From contig OY821791.1 of NCBI GenBank assembly GCA_963682175.1, positions 22,475,826 through 22,539,825 of the forward strand: 64,000 bases of DNA, given 5' to 3'. Numbering within the stretch: the stretch's first letter is position 1; every line of letters starts with the position of its first letter. Of this stretch, positions 42,936 to 55,049 are shown piece by piece. The DNA comes from Triglochin maritima (Eukaryota; Streptophyta; Magnoliopsida; Alismatales; Juncaginaceae). A program made the position numbers and the translations under genes. The notes under the pieces were generated by a model. It saw nothing but the letters and a program-made list of their open reading frames with translations, had not been told where the DNA came from and made no database searches.

Positions 42936-45248
42936 AAAAATCTAGGACAAAAAACCACATAGCGATACATGAGTTCTAGCATAAAATACAACGACCAGCA
43001 ATAGTCATAAAAAATAAACCAACTTAATAACTATAGCATTCAGACCAAAGGAAAACATAAAGCGTTCGATCAAATCCTCATGCAATAGTTAATAAAGCTA
43101 TTTTACCAATTCATATATTGTGCTCCATCATGATTTGATAACCCTAAAAAACGTATAAATCATGGTAAATCAGCAGCAAATAAATAATTATCCGCCGGTT
43201 GCAAGGTGGTTTACACAAAACACTTCTACCTTGCAACTCCCACTAGGCATGCAAGTTCCAAAAAAAATGTTCCTTTCAGAACATTCCAATCACGATCACA
43301 CAGAAATTAATTGCTACATTACTTCCATATCGAGCTAAGGATCCCCTATAGGGATTTAGCACTATAGATGGGAACCTGCATAAGCCTTATAGCAATAATA
43401 TCGCAATAATAAAAATAAAGGAGCCCCTCGTCTCCCTAGGGCAATAAACAGTCCACAGTCCATAATTATTACAGTCCATAAATATAACAACCCATTGCGA
43501 TATCTATTGCAAATGGAAATGAATGAATGAAATTTCGCTCAACTCTCAATAAGGCAGCAAAAAATAAATCAGCATCCATTCACACCATTCATACCATACA
43601 AGTGCAATCGTTCCATACGTTAGCACAATCACACACATGAATAAAGTGTACACCACTTCCAAATAAGAAGGAAGTAATATATAAGGAAACAACGCATATA
43701 TGGAGCATAAGAAAAACGCATATGGAAATACCAATCAATCTCCATAATAGTATCTCAAAACAGAAAAAAAAAATTCTTTCCCCAATCAACATAATCATGA
43801 GAGCGTAAAAATTACCCTACTCGCATTAGGAAAAAAAATCCGGAAAAATCCTCAATGAGATCAACACATGTATGTGGATTTAATCATAAAGGAAATATTT
43901 CAAATGAAATGCATGCTATCATTCCAAAAAATCCGAAATTCCTTAAATGAGATCAACACATATATGTGCATCAAAGGAAAGCATTAAAAAAATACTTTTA
44001 AGGCCACAAAACTCCAGCCCATAATATGCTCTAAAAATTTTCAGAATTTGCCAATCGTTCCTTAATCAATATAAGCATGCAATCAACAATAATTATGCTA
44101 CTTGTATTGTAAAGAAAAAATTCGAAATTTTCAAGAGAACAGCAAGAATATATGCGCATTTTTCAGTATGGAAACCAATCAATCACATGCATGTTAATGC
44201 TCGAAAAATAGCCATATCCGAAATTCTTTGGAGCAACAAGGCAACACAATTATCATGCATATGCATATGGCAATAAACATCTACTCTAGTTGCATGCTCA
44301 TATCGAAAAATGCTAAATAAACAAGCATATACACGAAATTCCAGCTAACATGAGATCTAGTCATGCATGTACACGAATCACAGATAACAACATTTGATCC
44401 ATCCATGCAATCCGACATGCATGATGATATACAAATGACATACAAACATTGTCATATAATTCAAGCATGAAAAATATCAGACAATTAAACTACTGATTAT
44501 CATATAAAACATGCGCAAAAACAGAAGATCATCATGATAGGGTTAACACAGATTTCATGTATACATGCTCAATGATTAGAATAAATAATATCTAACCCTA
44601 ATTCGGAAAAATCAGGAAAAATAGTCATCTGATTTCATGTATACATGTGCATGATTTAGAAGAATCAACATGGAAAAATAACTTCTGATTTTATCTAATA
44701 CATGCGCAAAGAATAGAGGTAACAACACAGAAAAAAAAAGATTTCTGGTCACATCTATGTATGTGCAATGATAGGAGAGCAACATATCATATTGGCTCGA
44801 AATAAAATCTGGAAAAAATCCATCTTAAACCATGCATACATGCGCAAGAATGGAGGAGCAAAATCTAACCCTAGATGCATGCTCTAATGAACCAAAACAT
44901 GCGCAACAAGTAGAGTCTAATCTAAGCCCTAATCGCAGGTTAGAAAGAACTCAACAAACATGCACCACTTATATCTCTAAATGAATGATCATATTATTTC
45001 ATTTAAAGATAAAAAACCCTCTGAGTTTTCATTTCCAGAATATCAAAAATGAATTTGAAAGAAAAAACATGAACAATCAACATAAATAACATGCGCATCA
45101 TGTAAATAAGCAATGCTAATTTTTCTGTTATCTTTCTTTCTCCAAAAAACATAACCACCGAATTTTTATCTCAAATCAGATTATCATGAAACAAAAATTC
45201 GTCAAGCATGGTGAGGATTCGAAGGTAACCGAGATGGCTCTGGTACAA
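42936..45248 (-). other. Leader of copia element D
   Basis: This 2.3-kb stretch between gag and the primer-binding site is AT-rich. It is full of short repeats on a CATGCATATG and AAAAATCCGGAAAAA-like theme, with no coding frame. The pattern suggests an old leader with satellite-like drift. Confidence 0.6.
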
Positions 45249-46877
45249 TGTTAGCAAGCAACGATTCTACAGGTTCAGGAGTACCTTTCGTGGAGAGAAC
45301 TTGTGGCAGCGGAAGGAAGATCGGAGGTCACCTTACGGAATCCTTTTCACCGGTCGGTTTCCAACTCTCTTGGAGAAGGAGCGCGAGTCCACAACTCAAG
45401 AGTCCACAGAATTAGCTTGGTGGAGGTGGAGGGACGAAATGGGAGAGAGAGAAGGTGGCGGCTAGGGTGGGTGGAGGCTAGGGTTTGCACACTTGTTGTT
45501 CCATCCAATGGGAGGCTCCCCTCCATATATAGATGACTCCACCCTAAACCCTTAAATTTGTAGTCCAATAGGGACGCGCCATGTGTCAGTGCTTTGAGCA
45601 AATATCTTATTAATCCTAGATTAATCCAATATCTCCCACTTGCACAACAGCACGATAACAACATGTCATCTGCTTTTGTGTCCCCGACACATATGCATAT
45701 ATCCCTGATACATACAATCACACAATGACAATATATCCCTGACACATATGTATATATCCTTGATACATACAACTACTCCTCTTTCCAAGTGCACATCCAC
45801 AATACACAAGTGTCTGATCATGTATCCTCGATACACGACCATCTGTGTCCCCGACACATGTACTCTTCCGATCATACAAACAAATGGGTCGTGCGATTAG
45901 GAATGCTTATATAATTTCTAAATTTATTCCAAATTTATATAACAATAACAAAACACTAACCCATTTGTGTCCCCGACACATGTACTCTTCCGATCATATG
46001 AACAAATGGATCACAGTTCCCCAGGTTTACTCAAAAACTCACTTAACATGAACGGTATCTCGATCCCTCGGAGAGAATACCTTTTTGTCATCAAGGTACT
46101 TGCTACTGTATCCAATACAGTTGGGCCCAGCAAATACTTTTAGTGCAGTCGAGTCAAACCATTCCCTTCGCCCCAGACCACCATTACACTCAGAGTTGAG
46201 TCCTTTCCCGAAGATGCCTCTTTAGACCGAATATCTCATGGTCATAGATAACATCCCAAAGTAGACGCATAAGCTCTTTGCATCATGGTGTCATCAAAGG
46301 TCACTGAAGGCAACTAATGACAATCAAGTCTTGGACTCACACAGTGAAGGAGCAGGGATCCATCCTTTCACTTCCAAATGGTCGCTCAACACATGTTGTA
46401 TGACAAACATGTTATGGTGGATCATACTGTACACAACAGTATGTCTGTCTCTCAACACCATACAAGTCTTAGTCCAGTCGCACCCCCTCTGCGCCTGACC
46501 CTAGCTTCATCATTGTCGCCTTAACACCATACAGGTGCCACCTGACGCCACATGTGATGCTCGCACTTGGCTTCTATAGGTCACATGAATCGTGGGAACA
46601 TTCATGTCAATCCTCACCAACATAGAGGATCTCATCTTGATTCCTAATCAAGGCAACTGTCCTATCATGAACTGCTCTGGATCTATCATACAAGATCTCC
46701 TCATGATCAGTCTCATCTCTGCTCGCTATCAAAAGCACCAGAGGCGAATGCTCGTGTGAGTGAGCATTCTTCAGCCTATTGACAGAATAATACTTTATGC
46801 TAGAATAGCTACATCAACCAAACAGATATAGTCGAAAGGAAAACACAATCACTCATAAAAGGAAGTTAGACATGTCA
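45249..46877 (-). repeat. 5' LTR of copia element D
   Basis: A 1629-base copy of the LTR at 37220-38861 with scattered differences. The hairpin motif TGTGTCCCCGACACA is present at about 45678, 45846 and 45967, and a decayed one lies near 45737. It joins a pol fragment directly at 46878, which is not a normal LTR neighbour. Confidence 0.85.
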
Positions 46878-47520
46878 ATCACAAATGGATGTAAAGTCTT
46901 GCTCATTTTGGCCTTCTCTTCAGGAGTCTCATGATGCTTATCAAGGCTCAAGTGCAAACCCTTGTCAACAGGAGTGTCGATTGGTTTGCATTTGTCCATA
47001 TGGTATTTCTTCAAGATGTTAATATAAGTCCCTTGAGACAATCCCAGAAGTCTTTTTGACCTATTTCTAACTATCTTGACACCGAGGACGTAGCTAGTTT
47101 CACCCATGTCCTTCATATCAAACATGGAGGACAACCACTCTTTAGTGGATTTCAGCAACTCTGTGTTATCGCCAGCCATCAGTATGTCATCAACATACAA
47201 GGTCAGAATGACAAATTTACCATTGGATCTCTTAACGTACACACATTGATCTTCCTCAAGCATAGAGAACGCATTCTCTGATATAGCTTGATGGAAGCGA
47301 ATGTTCCACTGTCTAGACGCTTGTTTTAAGCCATACAAGGACTTATTGAGCTTGCACACTTTGCGCTCTTGTCCTTTGACTTCAAAACCTTGAGGTTGAT
47401 CCATATAGATCTCCTCCTCAAGTTCTCCATTGAGAAAAGATGTCTTTACATCCATTTGGTAAAGCTCTAAGTCCATCTGAGCTACAATAGCTAGTAGAAG
47501 GTGGATGGGGGCAAACCTAA
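46878..47520 (-). pseudogene. Partial second copia D pol copy (reverse transcriptase)
   Basis: The minus-strand frame 47545-46853 includes YQMDVKTSFLNG, LYGLKQASRQW, an intact LYVDDILMAGD and KKYHMDKCKPIDTPV. It is better preserved than the matching part of element D. It stops after KAKMSK, where it fuses to the D LTR. Its N-terminal continuation lies at 54954-55046 on the far side of element E. RNase H is missing. Confidence 0.85.
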
Positions 47521-48751
47521 TGATGCATTGCATACATTGCATCATATGTCTTTCATTTAGATTACTTTTACATCAATAAATGCTACTAAGGTATGTGTTT
47601 AGTCTTATTTACAGAATACAGGGACCTGAATGCAATTTACCCACATCCCGAGCATAAACGCGTGCTAAACACTCATTTCTATCATAAAGACCAAGTTCAA
47701 GATTATCGGGTTACGAATGGAAATGTATCCAAGCATAAAAGCATTCAAGTCCTAATTGCAAAAAGAACAAGGACTTAAGCACAAAAGTAGCCGGGGACTT
47801 AATTGCAAAAAGTCAAGGACCTAATTGCAATTAAAGCACCAAAATATTATCTTGGAGAAAATCTAAAGAAAAATCAATGTAAATCTCCAAACATATAAAG
47901 GAATTAATCCGGAGCTCAAAAGAATGGAAAGAAATCATCCAGACGCACAAAGGAGGATCAAATCATACCATAAACTACCAGCAAAAATCCGGATTAAATC
48001 AGAGAAGATTGTGCGGCGATATCGCCGCATATCACATACATTGTGCGGCGGAAACGCCGCCCCCTCAGCAATCTGTGTGCTCCAATTTTGTCCAGTCGTG
48101 TCTGGACACGTGTACTTTCCAATATTATATCTAGATCCCTTGTAGCAACTATAAATAGACCCGAGAACGATGTTAGAAGGGTCCTTAGTCTTTGGTTGTA
48201 GTTTTTATTCTTAATCTTAGTTTTGTATTCTTCTTTTTCATTAATAAAATTCTGTCTTTTATTTCTTACTTTTTGTTTTCTTTTGTAATGCCTTTAGGAT
48301 CCCTTCTTCCTCCCTCCATGAGTTTTTAACTCTTTCCAAAGGGTGGAGGTGACGGATTTAGGGTGAAGAGAAGATGAATAAATGTTATTATTTTAAGTTC
48401 GTATTAGTCTATTTTGATTACTTGAGTTTATGTTAAATCATTTATCATGTAATGCTTCATAACTAATATGATTTATTATAAGTTTCTGAATTCTCTAATC
48501 TAAACCTTAAATCTAAACCTCCACCCGACGGAATTCACCTCTTTGTTCTTGTTTTAGTTTATTTGTTCTTGTTTCTTGTTTTAGATAATTAAAAAATCAA
48601 AAAATCTCAAAACCCAATTTATTTCTTCTCTCTTTTTTTTCCCCAATCGAAATCACACTAATAACATAATCTCTCCCTCCTTGTGTTCGACCCGTATTTG
48701 CCACGTCTCCATTGACGCCGTGCACTTGCGGTATAAATAAAATTCCCATCA
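47521..48751 (+). repeat. 5' LTR of element E
   Basis: Begins TGATGCATTG and ends CCCATCA. The TATA box (ACTATAAATAG) is at about 48148-48158. A perfect 18-base palindrome TGCGGCGATATCGCCGCA is at 48012-48029, and a second stem GCGGCG…CGCCGC at 48045-48060, about 90-135 bases upstream of the TATA. Confidence 0.9.
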
Positions 48752-48757
48752 AGTTTT

Positions 48758-48775
48758 TGGCGCCGTTGCCGGGGA
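48758..48775 (+). promoter_or_regulatory. Primer-binding site, tRNA-Asp
   Basis: TGGCGCCGTTGCCGGGGA, exactly complementary to the 3' end of plant tRNA-Asp(GTC), six bases after the LTR. Confidence 0.92.
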
Positions 48776-50084
48776 GGCGACGCAGATTTTGTTTTTTGTT
48801 GATTTCGATTCTATTCTGTTTATCTTGTGCGCGATCTAAATATTTGGATTTGTGTTTCAGGAGACAACAGAGCGTGCGGCGAAATCTGAGCGCAGTCTGA
48901 GCAACAAGGGCGGCGGAATCGCCGCACATCAAGAGGAACCTGTGGCGGAATCGCCGCATAATTGAAGCATCTGGGCTTCAAATTTTTCTGGGGTTAGCAC
49001 CATCTCTGGGTGGACGCGTGGAGCTACTGAAATTTCGAGAGCGGGCGGCGAACCCGACTGAGCATTGCGTAGGTAACCTTTGTTGCCTTTTTCCTCGTAA
49101 TTTCTAGTTTCAGAAAATTTCCTTTTCATAGAACTGCATGTGTTAGGGCAAAATTCCATAATTGGCAATAATTCAACTCTGACCTAAAATTGGCAAAATT
49201 AGAAAGGCCTTAGTGCATTCATCATCTAGTGTGTTGTATGCATTATTCTTGCTAAATTCTTGCAAATTAATTCTTGTTGAAGAGTGCTGGAGGCAAGGTA
49301 CGTATCGCGGTTTTTATCGAATGCATTTAAGCATATAATCTAATTTGCATACAACCTTGCAATTGCCCCCTCTAAAGACCATTGTTTGACTATCTTTGCT
49401 AGATCTAAGTTATACTATCTTAAGGGCAACTCCGTAGGCAAAGATACGGTGGGGATTTCACCACCCTTCCGTGGCCCACAAATCACAATCCTAAAGTGTC
49501 ACCCAAGCCTTAAATTAAAATTAACTAGACATTGACCCCTAAGGACTCAGACTCAATTAAGGAGAAGAATTGGTTTGACTTGCTATGACCTGAAGCCGAT
49601 CGAATTTAAGTTGGTGTTTAGAAAGTGTTTTTGTGTTGACGTAAGTCTTCCAAGCGAAGTGGTTGTCTAATTGGCACCGACTCTGTCGGAAGCGCCCCCA
49701 CTAGCTATACACTGCCTGGCCAATTTGATTTGATTAGTGAGGGGGGTGAATCAAGCAAATCAATTCGACTCAACCAGTTAGGAGTCGTCTAGATCTAAGC
49801 GACACTAGGTCTAGGATTGTTTGAACCGTGCTTTCTTAGGAATTTTCTGACCAACCCTTTTTCTATCTTTAGAGTTAGGTTTCCCTTCTCATCTGAGTCT
49901 TCTTTCTCTTCTCACCTAAATTCTCTAGATTAGGATTCCTTTCTCATCTTTCCCCATTCTATTGTTTGTTTCCCTTTTGAAAAAAAAAATTTAATTAATT
50001 CTTGAAATTAAATTTGGAATTTAAATTTGGAATTTGAATTAAAAAATTGATTCAACCCGGTGCACTCAGATTTGGATTCGGGAC
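48776..50084 (+). other. Leader of element E with GCGGCG…CGCCGC palindromes
   Basis: This 1.3-kb stretch has no coding signal. Three copies of the LTR palindrome theme (about 48874-48886, 48909-48926, 48943-48957) lie 100-180 bases downstream of the primer-binding site. The segment 49430-49900 is related to the leaders of A and B. Confidence 0.7.
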
Positions 50085-50555
50085 TTGAGTAATCGACTCT
50101 CACGAGTTCATCTAGATTCCAGTCTGGAACTTAACCCCAATCCACCTGTTGCACCACCACCAATGGGTGAGAACGTAGTGGACCCACCTGTTGCACAACC
50201 TATAACTCTGAGGGATCGATGCTATCCAGCGATGGCTGCTCAGCCATCGTGCATTGTTATGCCCACCATACCGGGTCGCGACTTCAAACTTAAGGCACAA
50301 TACATGAGTATGTTGCCTAAGTTCACCTCTAGGGAAGACCCATACCTCTTCCTTAGAGAATTTGAGGAAATCTGCTCTCTTATGCAATACCAGCATATTC
50401 CTGAGGAGGCAGTGCGTCTGAAATTCGTGCCTCTAGCACTGAAGGATGACGCTAAGAAATGGCTATATAGTATAGCCGAAAGATCTATTAGGAGTTGGGC
50501 TGAGTTTGTTCAAGTATTCCTGAAAAAATATTTTCCCAACCATATAAGACTATGA
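50085..50555 (+). pseudogene. Element E gag, N-terminal part
   Basis: The open frame begins at a TTG; the first ATG in frame is at 50163 (MGENVVDPPV), which is the likely start. It encodes AAQPSCIVMPTIPGRDFKL, then a capsid-like core with REDPYLFLREFEEICSL, LKDDAKKWLYSIAERSIRSW and FLKKYFPNH. A short insertion just after PNH (about 50543-50546) shifts the frame to an early stop, and the gene continues in the frame starting at 50552. Homologous to the Athila gag in element B, but much better preserved. Confidence 0.85.
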
Positions 50556-52189
50556 GGATTAGGAATGAAATTGTTGCATTCGTTCAGTCTGAGAACGAGC
50601 CGTTCTATTCCTATCTAGAAAGATTCAAAAGTGTTCTGACCCAATGCCCTCATCATGGAATTCCGAGATGGCAATTATGTCAAATTATTTATGAGGGATT
50701 GACACCCACATCTAGGGTTATGGTAGAATCCGTAAGCCAAGGGAACTTTATGTCAAAAAATGAAAATGATGCCTGGACTTTCCTTGAGGAATTAGCTGAA
50801 AACAGTATGCAATGGGACAATGCTAGAACACCGCTTAACCCGAGTATTGGATCTAGAATAGCAAGTCAACCCAAACCAGGTGTCTTAGCTGTAGATGCCA
50901 ACATAGCGGCTGAAGCAAAACTAGCTACCCTTATGCGCAGAATGGAAAGTTTAGAGCTACAAACCCAAAACCGAGTGAATCAAGCCTCGACTATCCCGTG
51001 CTCTAGATGTGGTCAGACTGGTCATGTAATGGAGGATTGTGCAGAATGGGACCAAGTTAATGCCATGTATAACCATGCTAGAAATGACCCATACGCATCA
51101 ACCTATAACTCGGGTTGGCGTAACAATTCCAATTTCTCATCAAACCAACATGGTCAACCTCCTAGACAACAACCAAACCCGTATAACCAAAATAATACAT
51201 CATCTGGGTTTAATAACAATAACGATCATGAGGTTAGGTTGACAAGCTTGGAAAATTTGATGAAAACCTTTATACAAACAACCAACCAGACCTTCCAAAG
51301 GCTAGAGACACAAGTCAGCCAACTAGCACAAATAGTGGGTGAAAGAGAAAAGGGTCGGTTTCCAAGTCAACCTGAGGTGAACCCTAGATTTAATAATTCA
51401 TATCAATCCTATCAAGCACCTTCAGGAAATAACAACCCTAGACCGGTTCAAATGGTTAATGAAGAAGGACCGTTCCAACAAATAAATGTTGTAGTTTCAT
51501 TACGGTCCGGAAGACAGATTGATAATAATGTGGTAAATCCTAGAACGTCTAATCAATCTAGCCATCACACTGCCACATATGACCTAACCATTGAACCCGA
51601 CGTCCAATCTGAAACATCCACCCCACCTACTCAATCTGAACCCGTAGCTCAATCTGAACCTGAGCGAGTCTATGTCCCTAAAGCCCCATTTCCCAATAGA
51701 CTCAAAAAGAACTCAAGTGCACAAATAGAGAAAATCTTGGAAGTATTTAAGCAAGTTAAGGTGAACATTCCACTCTTAGACATGATTCAACAAATACCTG
51801 CTTATGCTAAATTCTTAAAAGATTTGTGCACTAAAAAGAGAAAAACAAACGTACCAAAGAAGGCATTCTTAACTGCAAACATAAGTTCTATTTTGTCCAA
51901 CACATCTCCTATAAAATATAAGGATCCTGGATGTCCCACAATTTCATGTTCAATAGGAGATACTTTTATCAACAGAGCCCTTCTAGACCTTGGTGCTAGT
52001 GTTAACCTACTCCCGTACTCTGTCTATGAGCAAATGAACCTTGGTCCACTAAAACCCTCTAAGACAACCCTTCAATTTGCTGATTGCTCTATTAAGAAAC
52101 CAAGAGGCATAGTAGAGGATGTTTTGATCAAGGTTGGTGACTTCATTTACCCAGTGGATTTTGTCGTACTAGATGCGCACCTGTTGTAA
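50552..52189 (+). pseudogene. Element E gag C-terminus and aspartic protease
   Basis: The frame continues gag with SYLERFKSVLTQCPHHGIP and QLCQIIYEGL, an asparagine-rich linker, and the CCHC knuckle CSRCGQTGHVMEDC (about 50996-51040). Next are a helical LENLMKTFIQTTNQTFQRLE segment, SLRSGRQI, and PKAPFPNRLKKN. The retropepsin-like domain has ALLDLGASVNLLPYS (about 51975-52020) and IVEDVLIKVGDFIYPVDF. It stops at 52189 after VLDAHLL, where a shift occurs. The last part of the protease reads on in the frame containing ILGRPFLATSEALINC. No polymerase domain follows. Confidence 0.88.
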
Positions 52190-52452
52190 ATCCTAATCGA
52201 CAAATCCCTGTAATTCTAGGCAGACCCTTTTTAGCCACTTCGGAAGCATTGATAAACTGTCGAAATGGGCTCATGCAATTATCTTTTGGAAACTTAAAAG
52301 CTGAATTTAATATCTTTCATATTGATAGTGAGCCAGAAATAACATGCAATCAAAGTGATGTTGTGATGAAATCGCGTATCTATAATATTTCTGTATCATC
52401 ACAAAATCAAAAAGGAATTCATCTACACACCCACCGTCACTCGAGCAAATAA
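52190..52452 (+). pseudogene. Element E protease C-terminal remnant
   Basis: In the shifted frame the sequence encodes ILGRPFLATSEALINC, MQLSFGNLKAEFNIF and HIDSEPEITC, the same tail found after the protease in element B. A normal Athila pol would continue into reverse transcriptase here; instead the frame ends at 52452. Confidence 0.75.
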
Positions 52453-53527
52453 GAGAACCAATTTATGTGAGGGGTGTGGAACCTGTAACTCAGGACGCTC
52501 ATTGCAACATGGGGAACAATTCAACTGGATACATGCACCAATATGGTGTCATTCAATCCAGTTCTGACTATGGTTGACTTTGAGCAAAATTTCATCCGTC
52601 CACCGCAGTTCACCAAGGTAATAAGTGCATTTGCTTTATATTTGCATACATTGAGGACAATGCATGATTTAGGTGTAGGGGGGTGTTTATGTATATATTT
52701 ATCTATAGATCTATCTTTTATTAAAAAAACAAAAAAATAAAAAAAAAATAAAAAAAAATAAAAAAAATTAAAAAAAATCAATGTATCATGACATAGCTTA
52801 AAATTGAACTGCTAAAACCCGTGTACAAATTGCATTGAGTTTTTGTTCCTTATTATATAGTTCTGCTTGTAGAAATTATGACATAAATCTAAGTTCCAAA
52901 GAAATAACCAATTGCCCTTTAAGACATGTATGCACTTAAATTGGATGAATCAAATCTTTGAAGTGGTTGATAAAAAGCAGAGGTTGAGGAAAATATACCG
53001 GGAAGTGTGGACTTCTAATAGCAATTAAGCCTTGAGGAAAATAAAAATAAAGGAATAAAGTGAGGAAAACACATTTTGCAAAATGATTACAAAAGCCCAA
53101 GCCTTTGAGTCACTGGTCCGTAGGGGTATCTTGAAACCCGGTAACTTGAGTCTACCAGCTCGGGATTATCGACCAAGCTCGCTACACGAATGCAAAAAGG
53201 GTAAAAGTCTCAAAAAGCAAATGTGTTGAATCACGGAAGAAAAGAAAAGAAAAATAAAATAAAATAAAATAATACTCAAGGCTCAAAGCTAAAAGAATGA
53301 TCCATGCCATGGTTGATCCGAATGATACTTCACCACTAGAGGAGGTGTGCAAAATAATTTAAGTAATATCATGTGTAGAAGGTTTAGTGGTGTGAATGTT
53401 GGAGGAACAAAGACCAAGTCATATTTTTAATGAGTTAGATTCATATAATGAGCATACAAGAATTCGAAGTGAGATGTATAAGGTTGATGTAGGGATATTG
53501 AGAACTATTAATGAAATGTTGATTTAG
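52453..53527 (+). other. Noncoding 3' internal region of element E
   Basis: About 1.1 kb with a poly-A/AAAAT run (52725-52780) and no coding frame. The region where polymerase should be is absent without trace. Confidence 0.65.
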
Positions 53528-53722
53528 GATTTTGTGGGTATATCCGCTGAAAACCCTCAGGAGACAACACTCCTCCTCCTAGGAAACTTGGAGGTTTAAA
53601 GGCTTGTTGCACATGCTAAGTGCAACCGTGATTCCTACGAAAGTGAGTTAGGATTTCCCTGTTTTCATTTTTCTTATATTCTGTTTTGCTAGGGACTAGC
53701 AAAATCTAGGTGTGGGGGTATT
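53528..53722 (+). promoter_or_regulatory. Conserved 3' block, hairpin and polypurine tract of element E
   Basis: Positions 53528-53656 are nearly identical to the reverse complement of 13208-13336 in element B, although the two elements' LTRs differ greatly. The hairpin TTGCAC-7-GTGCAA is at 53607-53625. The polypurine tract AGGTGTGGGGGTATT (53708-53722) abuts the 3' LTR. Confidence 0.85.
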
Positions 53723-54953
53723 TGATGCATTGCATACATTGCATCATATGTCTTTCATTTAGATTACTTTTACATCAATAAATGCTACTAAGGTATGTGT
53801 TTTGTCTTATTTACAGAATACAGGGACCTGAATGCAATTTACCCACATCCCGAGCATAAACGCGTGCTAAAGACTCATTTCTATCATAAAGACCAAGTTC
53901 AACATTATCGGGTTACGAATGGAAATGTATCCAAGCATAAAAGCATTCAAGTCCTAATTGCAAAAAGAACAAGGACTTAAGCACAAAAGTAGCCGGGGAC
54001 TTAATTGCAAAAAGTCAAGGACCTAATTGCAATTAAAGCACCAAAATATTATCTTGGAGAAAATCTAAAGAAAAATCAATGTAAATCTCCAAACATATAA
54101 AGGAATTAATCCGGAGCTCAAAAGAATGGAAAGAAATCATCCAGACGCACAACGGAGGATCAAATCATACCATAAACTACCAGCAAAAATCCGGATTAAA
54201 TCAGAGAAGATTGTGCGGCGAAATCGCCGCATATCACATACATTGTGCGGCGGAAACGCCGCCCCCTCAGCAATGTGTGTGCTCCAATTTTGTCCAGTCG
54301 TGTCTGGACACGTGTACTTTCCAATATTATATCTAGATCCCTTGTAGCAACTATAAATAGACCCGAGAACGATGTTAGAAGGGTCCTTAGTCTTTGGTTG
54401 TAGTTTTTATTCTTAATCTTAGTTTTGTATTCTTCTTTTTCATTAATAAAATTCTGTCTTTTATTTCTTACTTTTAGTTTTCTTTTGTAATGCCTCTAGG
54501 ATCCCTTCTTCCTCCCTCCATGAGTTTTTAACTCTTTCCAAAGGGTGGAGGTGACGGATTTAGGGTGAAGAGAAGATGAATAAATGTTATTATTTTAAGT
54601 TCGTATTAGTCTATTTTGATTACTTGAGTTTATGTTAAATCATTTATCATGTAATGCTTCATAACTAATATGATTTATTATAAGTTTCTGAATTCTCTAA
54701 TCTAAACCTTAAATCTAAACCTCCACCTGACGGAATTCACCTCTTTGTTCTTGTTTTAGTTTATTTGTTCTTGTTTCTTGTTTTAGATAATTAAAAAATC
54801 AAAAAATCTCAAAACCCAATTTATTTCTTCTCTCCTTTTTTCCCCCAATCGAAATCACACTAATAACATAATCTCTCCCTCCTTGTGTTCGACCCGTATT
54901 TGCCACGTCTCCATTGACGCCGTGCACTTGCGGTATAAATAAAATTCCCATCA
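53723..54953 (+). repeat. 3' LTR of element E
   Basis: 1231 bases, nearly identical to the 5' LTR. The palindrome at about 54214-54231 reads GCGGCGAAATCGCCGC here against GCGGCGATATCGCCGC in the 5' LTR. Confidence 0.92.
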
Positions 54954-55046
54954 CCTAACCACCCGTGAAAAGGTTTCCTCAAAATCCACGCCTTCTCTTT
55001 GGGTGTAGCCTTTAGCTACCAGTCTAGCCTTGAATCTATCAATAGA
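54954..55046 (-). pseudogene. Continuation of the partial copia pol copy
   Basis: About 90 bases match 40165-40255 of element D (reverse-transcriptase fingers, the [17 protein letters not shown] region). It is the other half of the target split by E. The match ends at AATAGA (55046), followed by three or four filler bases and then the flank duplication. Confidence 0.85.
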
Positions 55047-55049
55047 CTG

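Larger units (their letters stand above)
37220..46877 (-). mobile_element. Ty1/copia element D
   Basis: On the minus strand: 5' LTR (45249-46877), Met-type primer-binding site next to it (ACCAGAGCC, about 45236-45247), 2.3-kb leader, gag (42935-41746) with protease, integrase (41676-40843), reverse transcriptase and RNase H (40783-38867), and 3' LTR (37220-38861). The order GAG-PR-IN-RT-RH is the copia order. Every domain is present but nonsense codons and shifts break it. A second, partial pol copy lies beyond the 5' LTR, so the ends have been rearranged and no target duplication is seen at 46877. Confidence 0.88.
47521..54953 (+). mobile_element. Athila-like LTR element E, recent, with gag and protease only
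   Basis: A complete 7433-base element on the plus strand: LTRs of 1231 bases at both ends, exact tRNA-Asp primer-binding site, gag-protease, and polypurine tract. Flanked by CCTAA (47516-47520 and 54954-54958), which splits the partial copia pol. The two LTRs differ at only a handful of sites, so the insertion is young relative to its neighbours. No reverse transcriptase, RNase H or integrase exists between protease and polypurine tract. Confidence 0.92.

Noticed and set aside
43546..43798. Hydrophobic minus-strand frames resembling membrane peptides
   Set aside because: AT-rich leader of copia D; hydrophobicity follows from T-rich codons.
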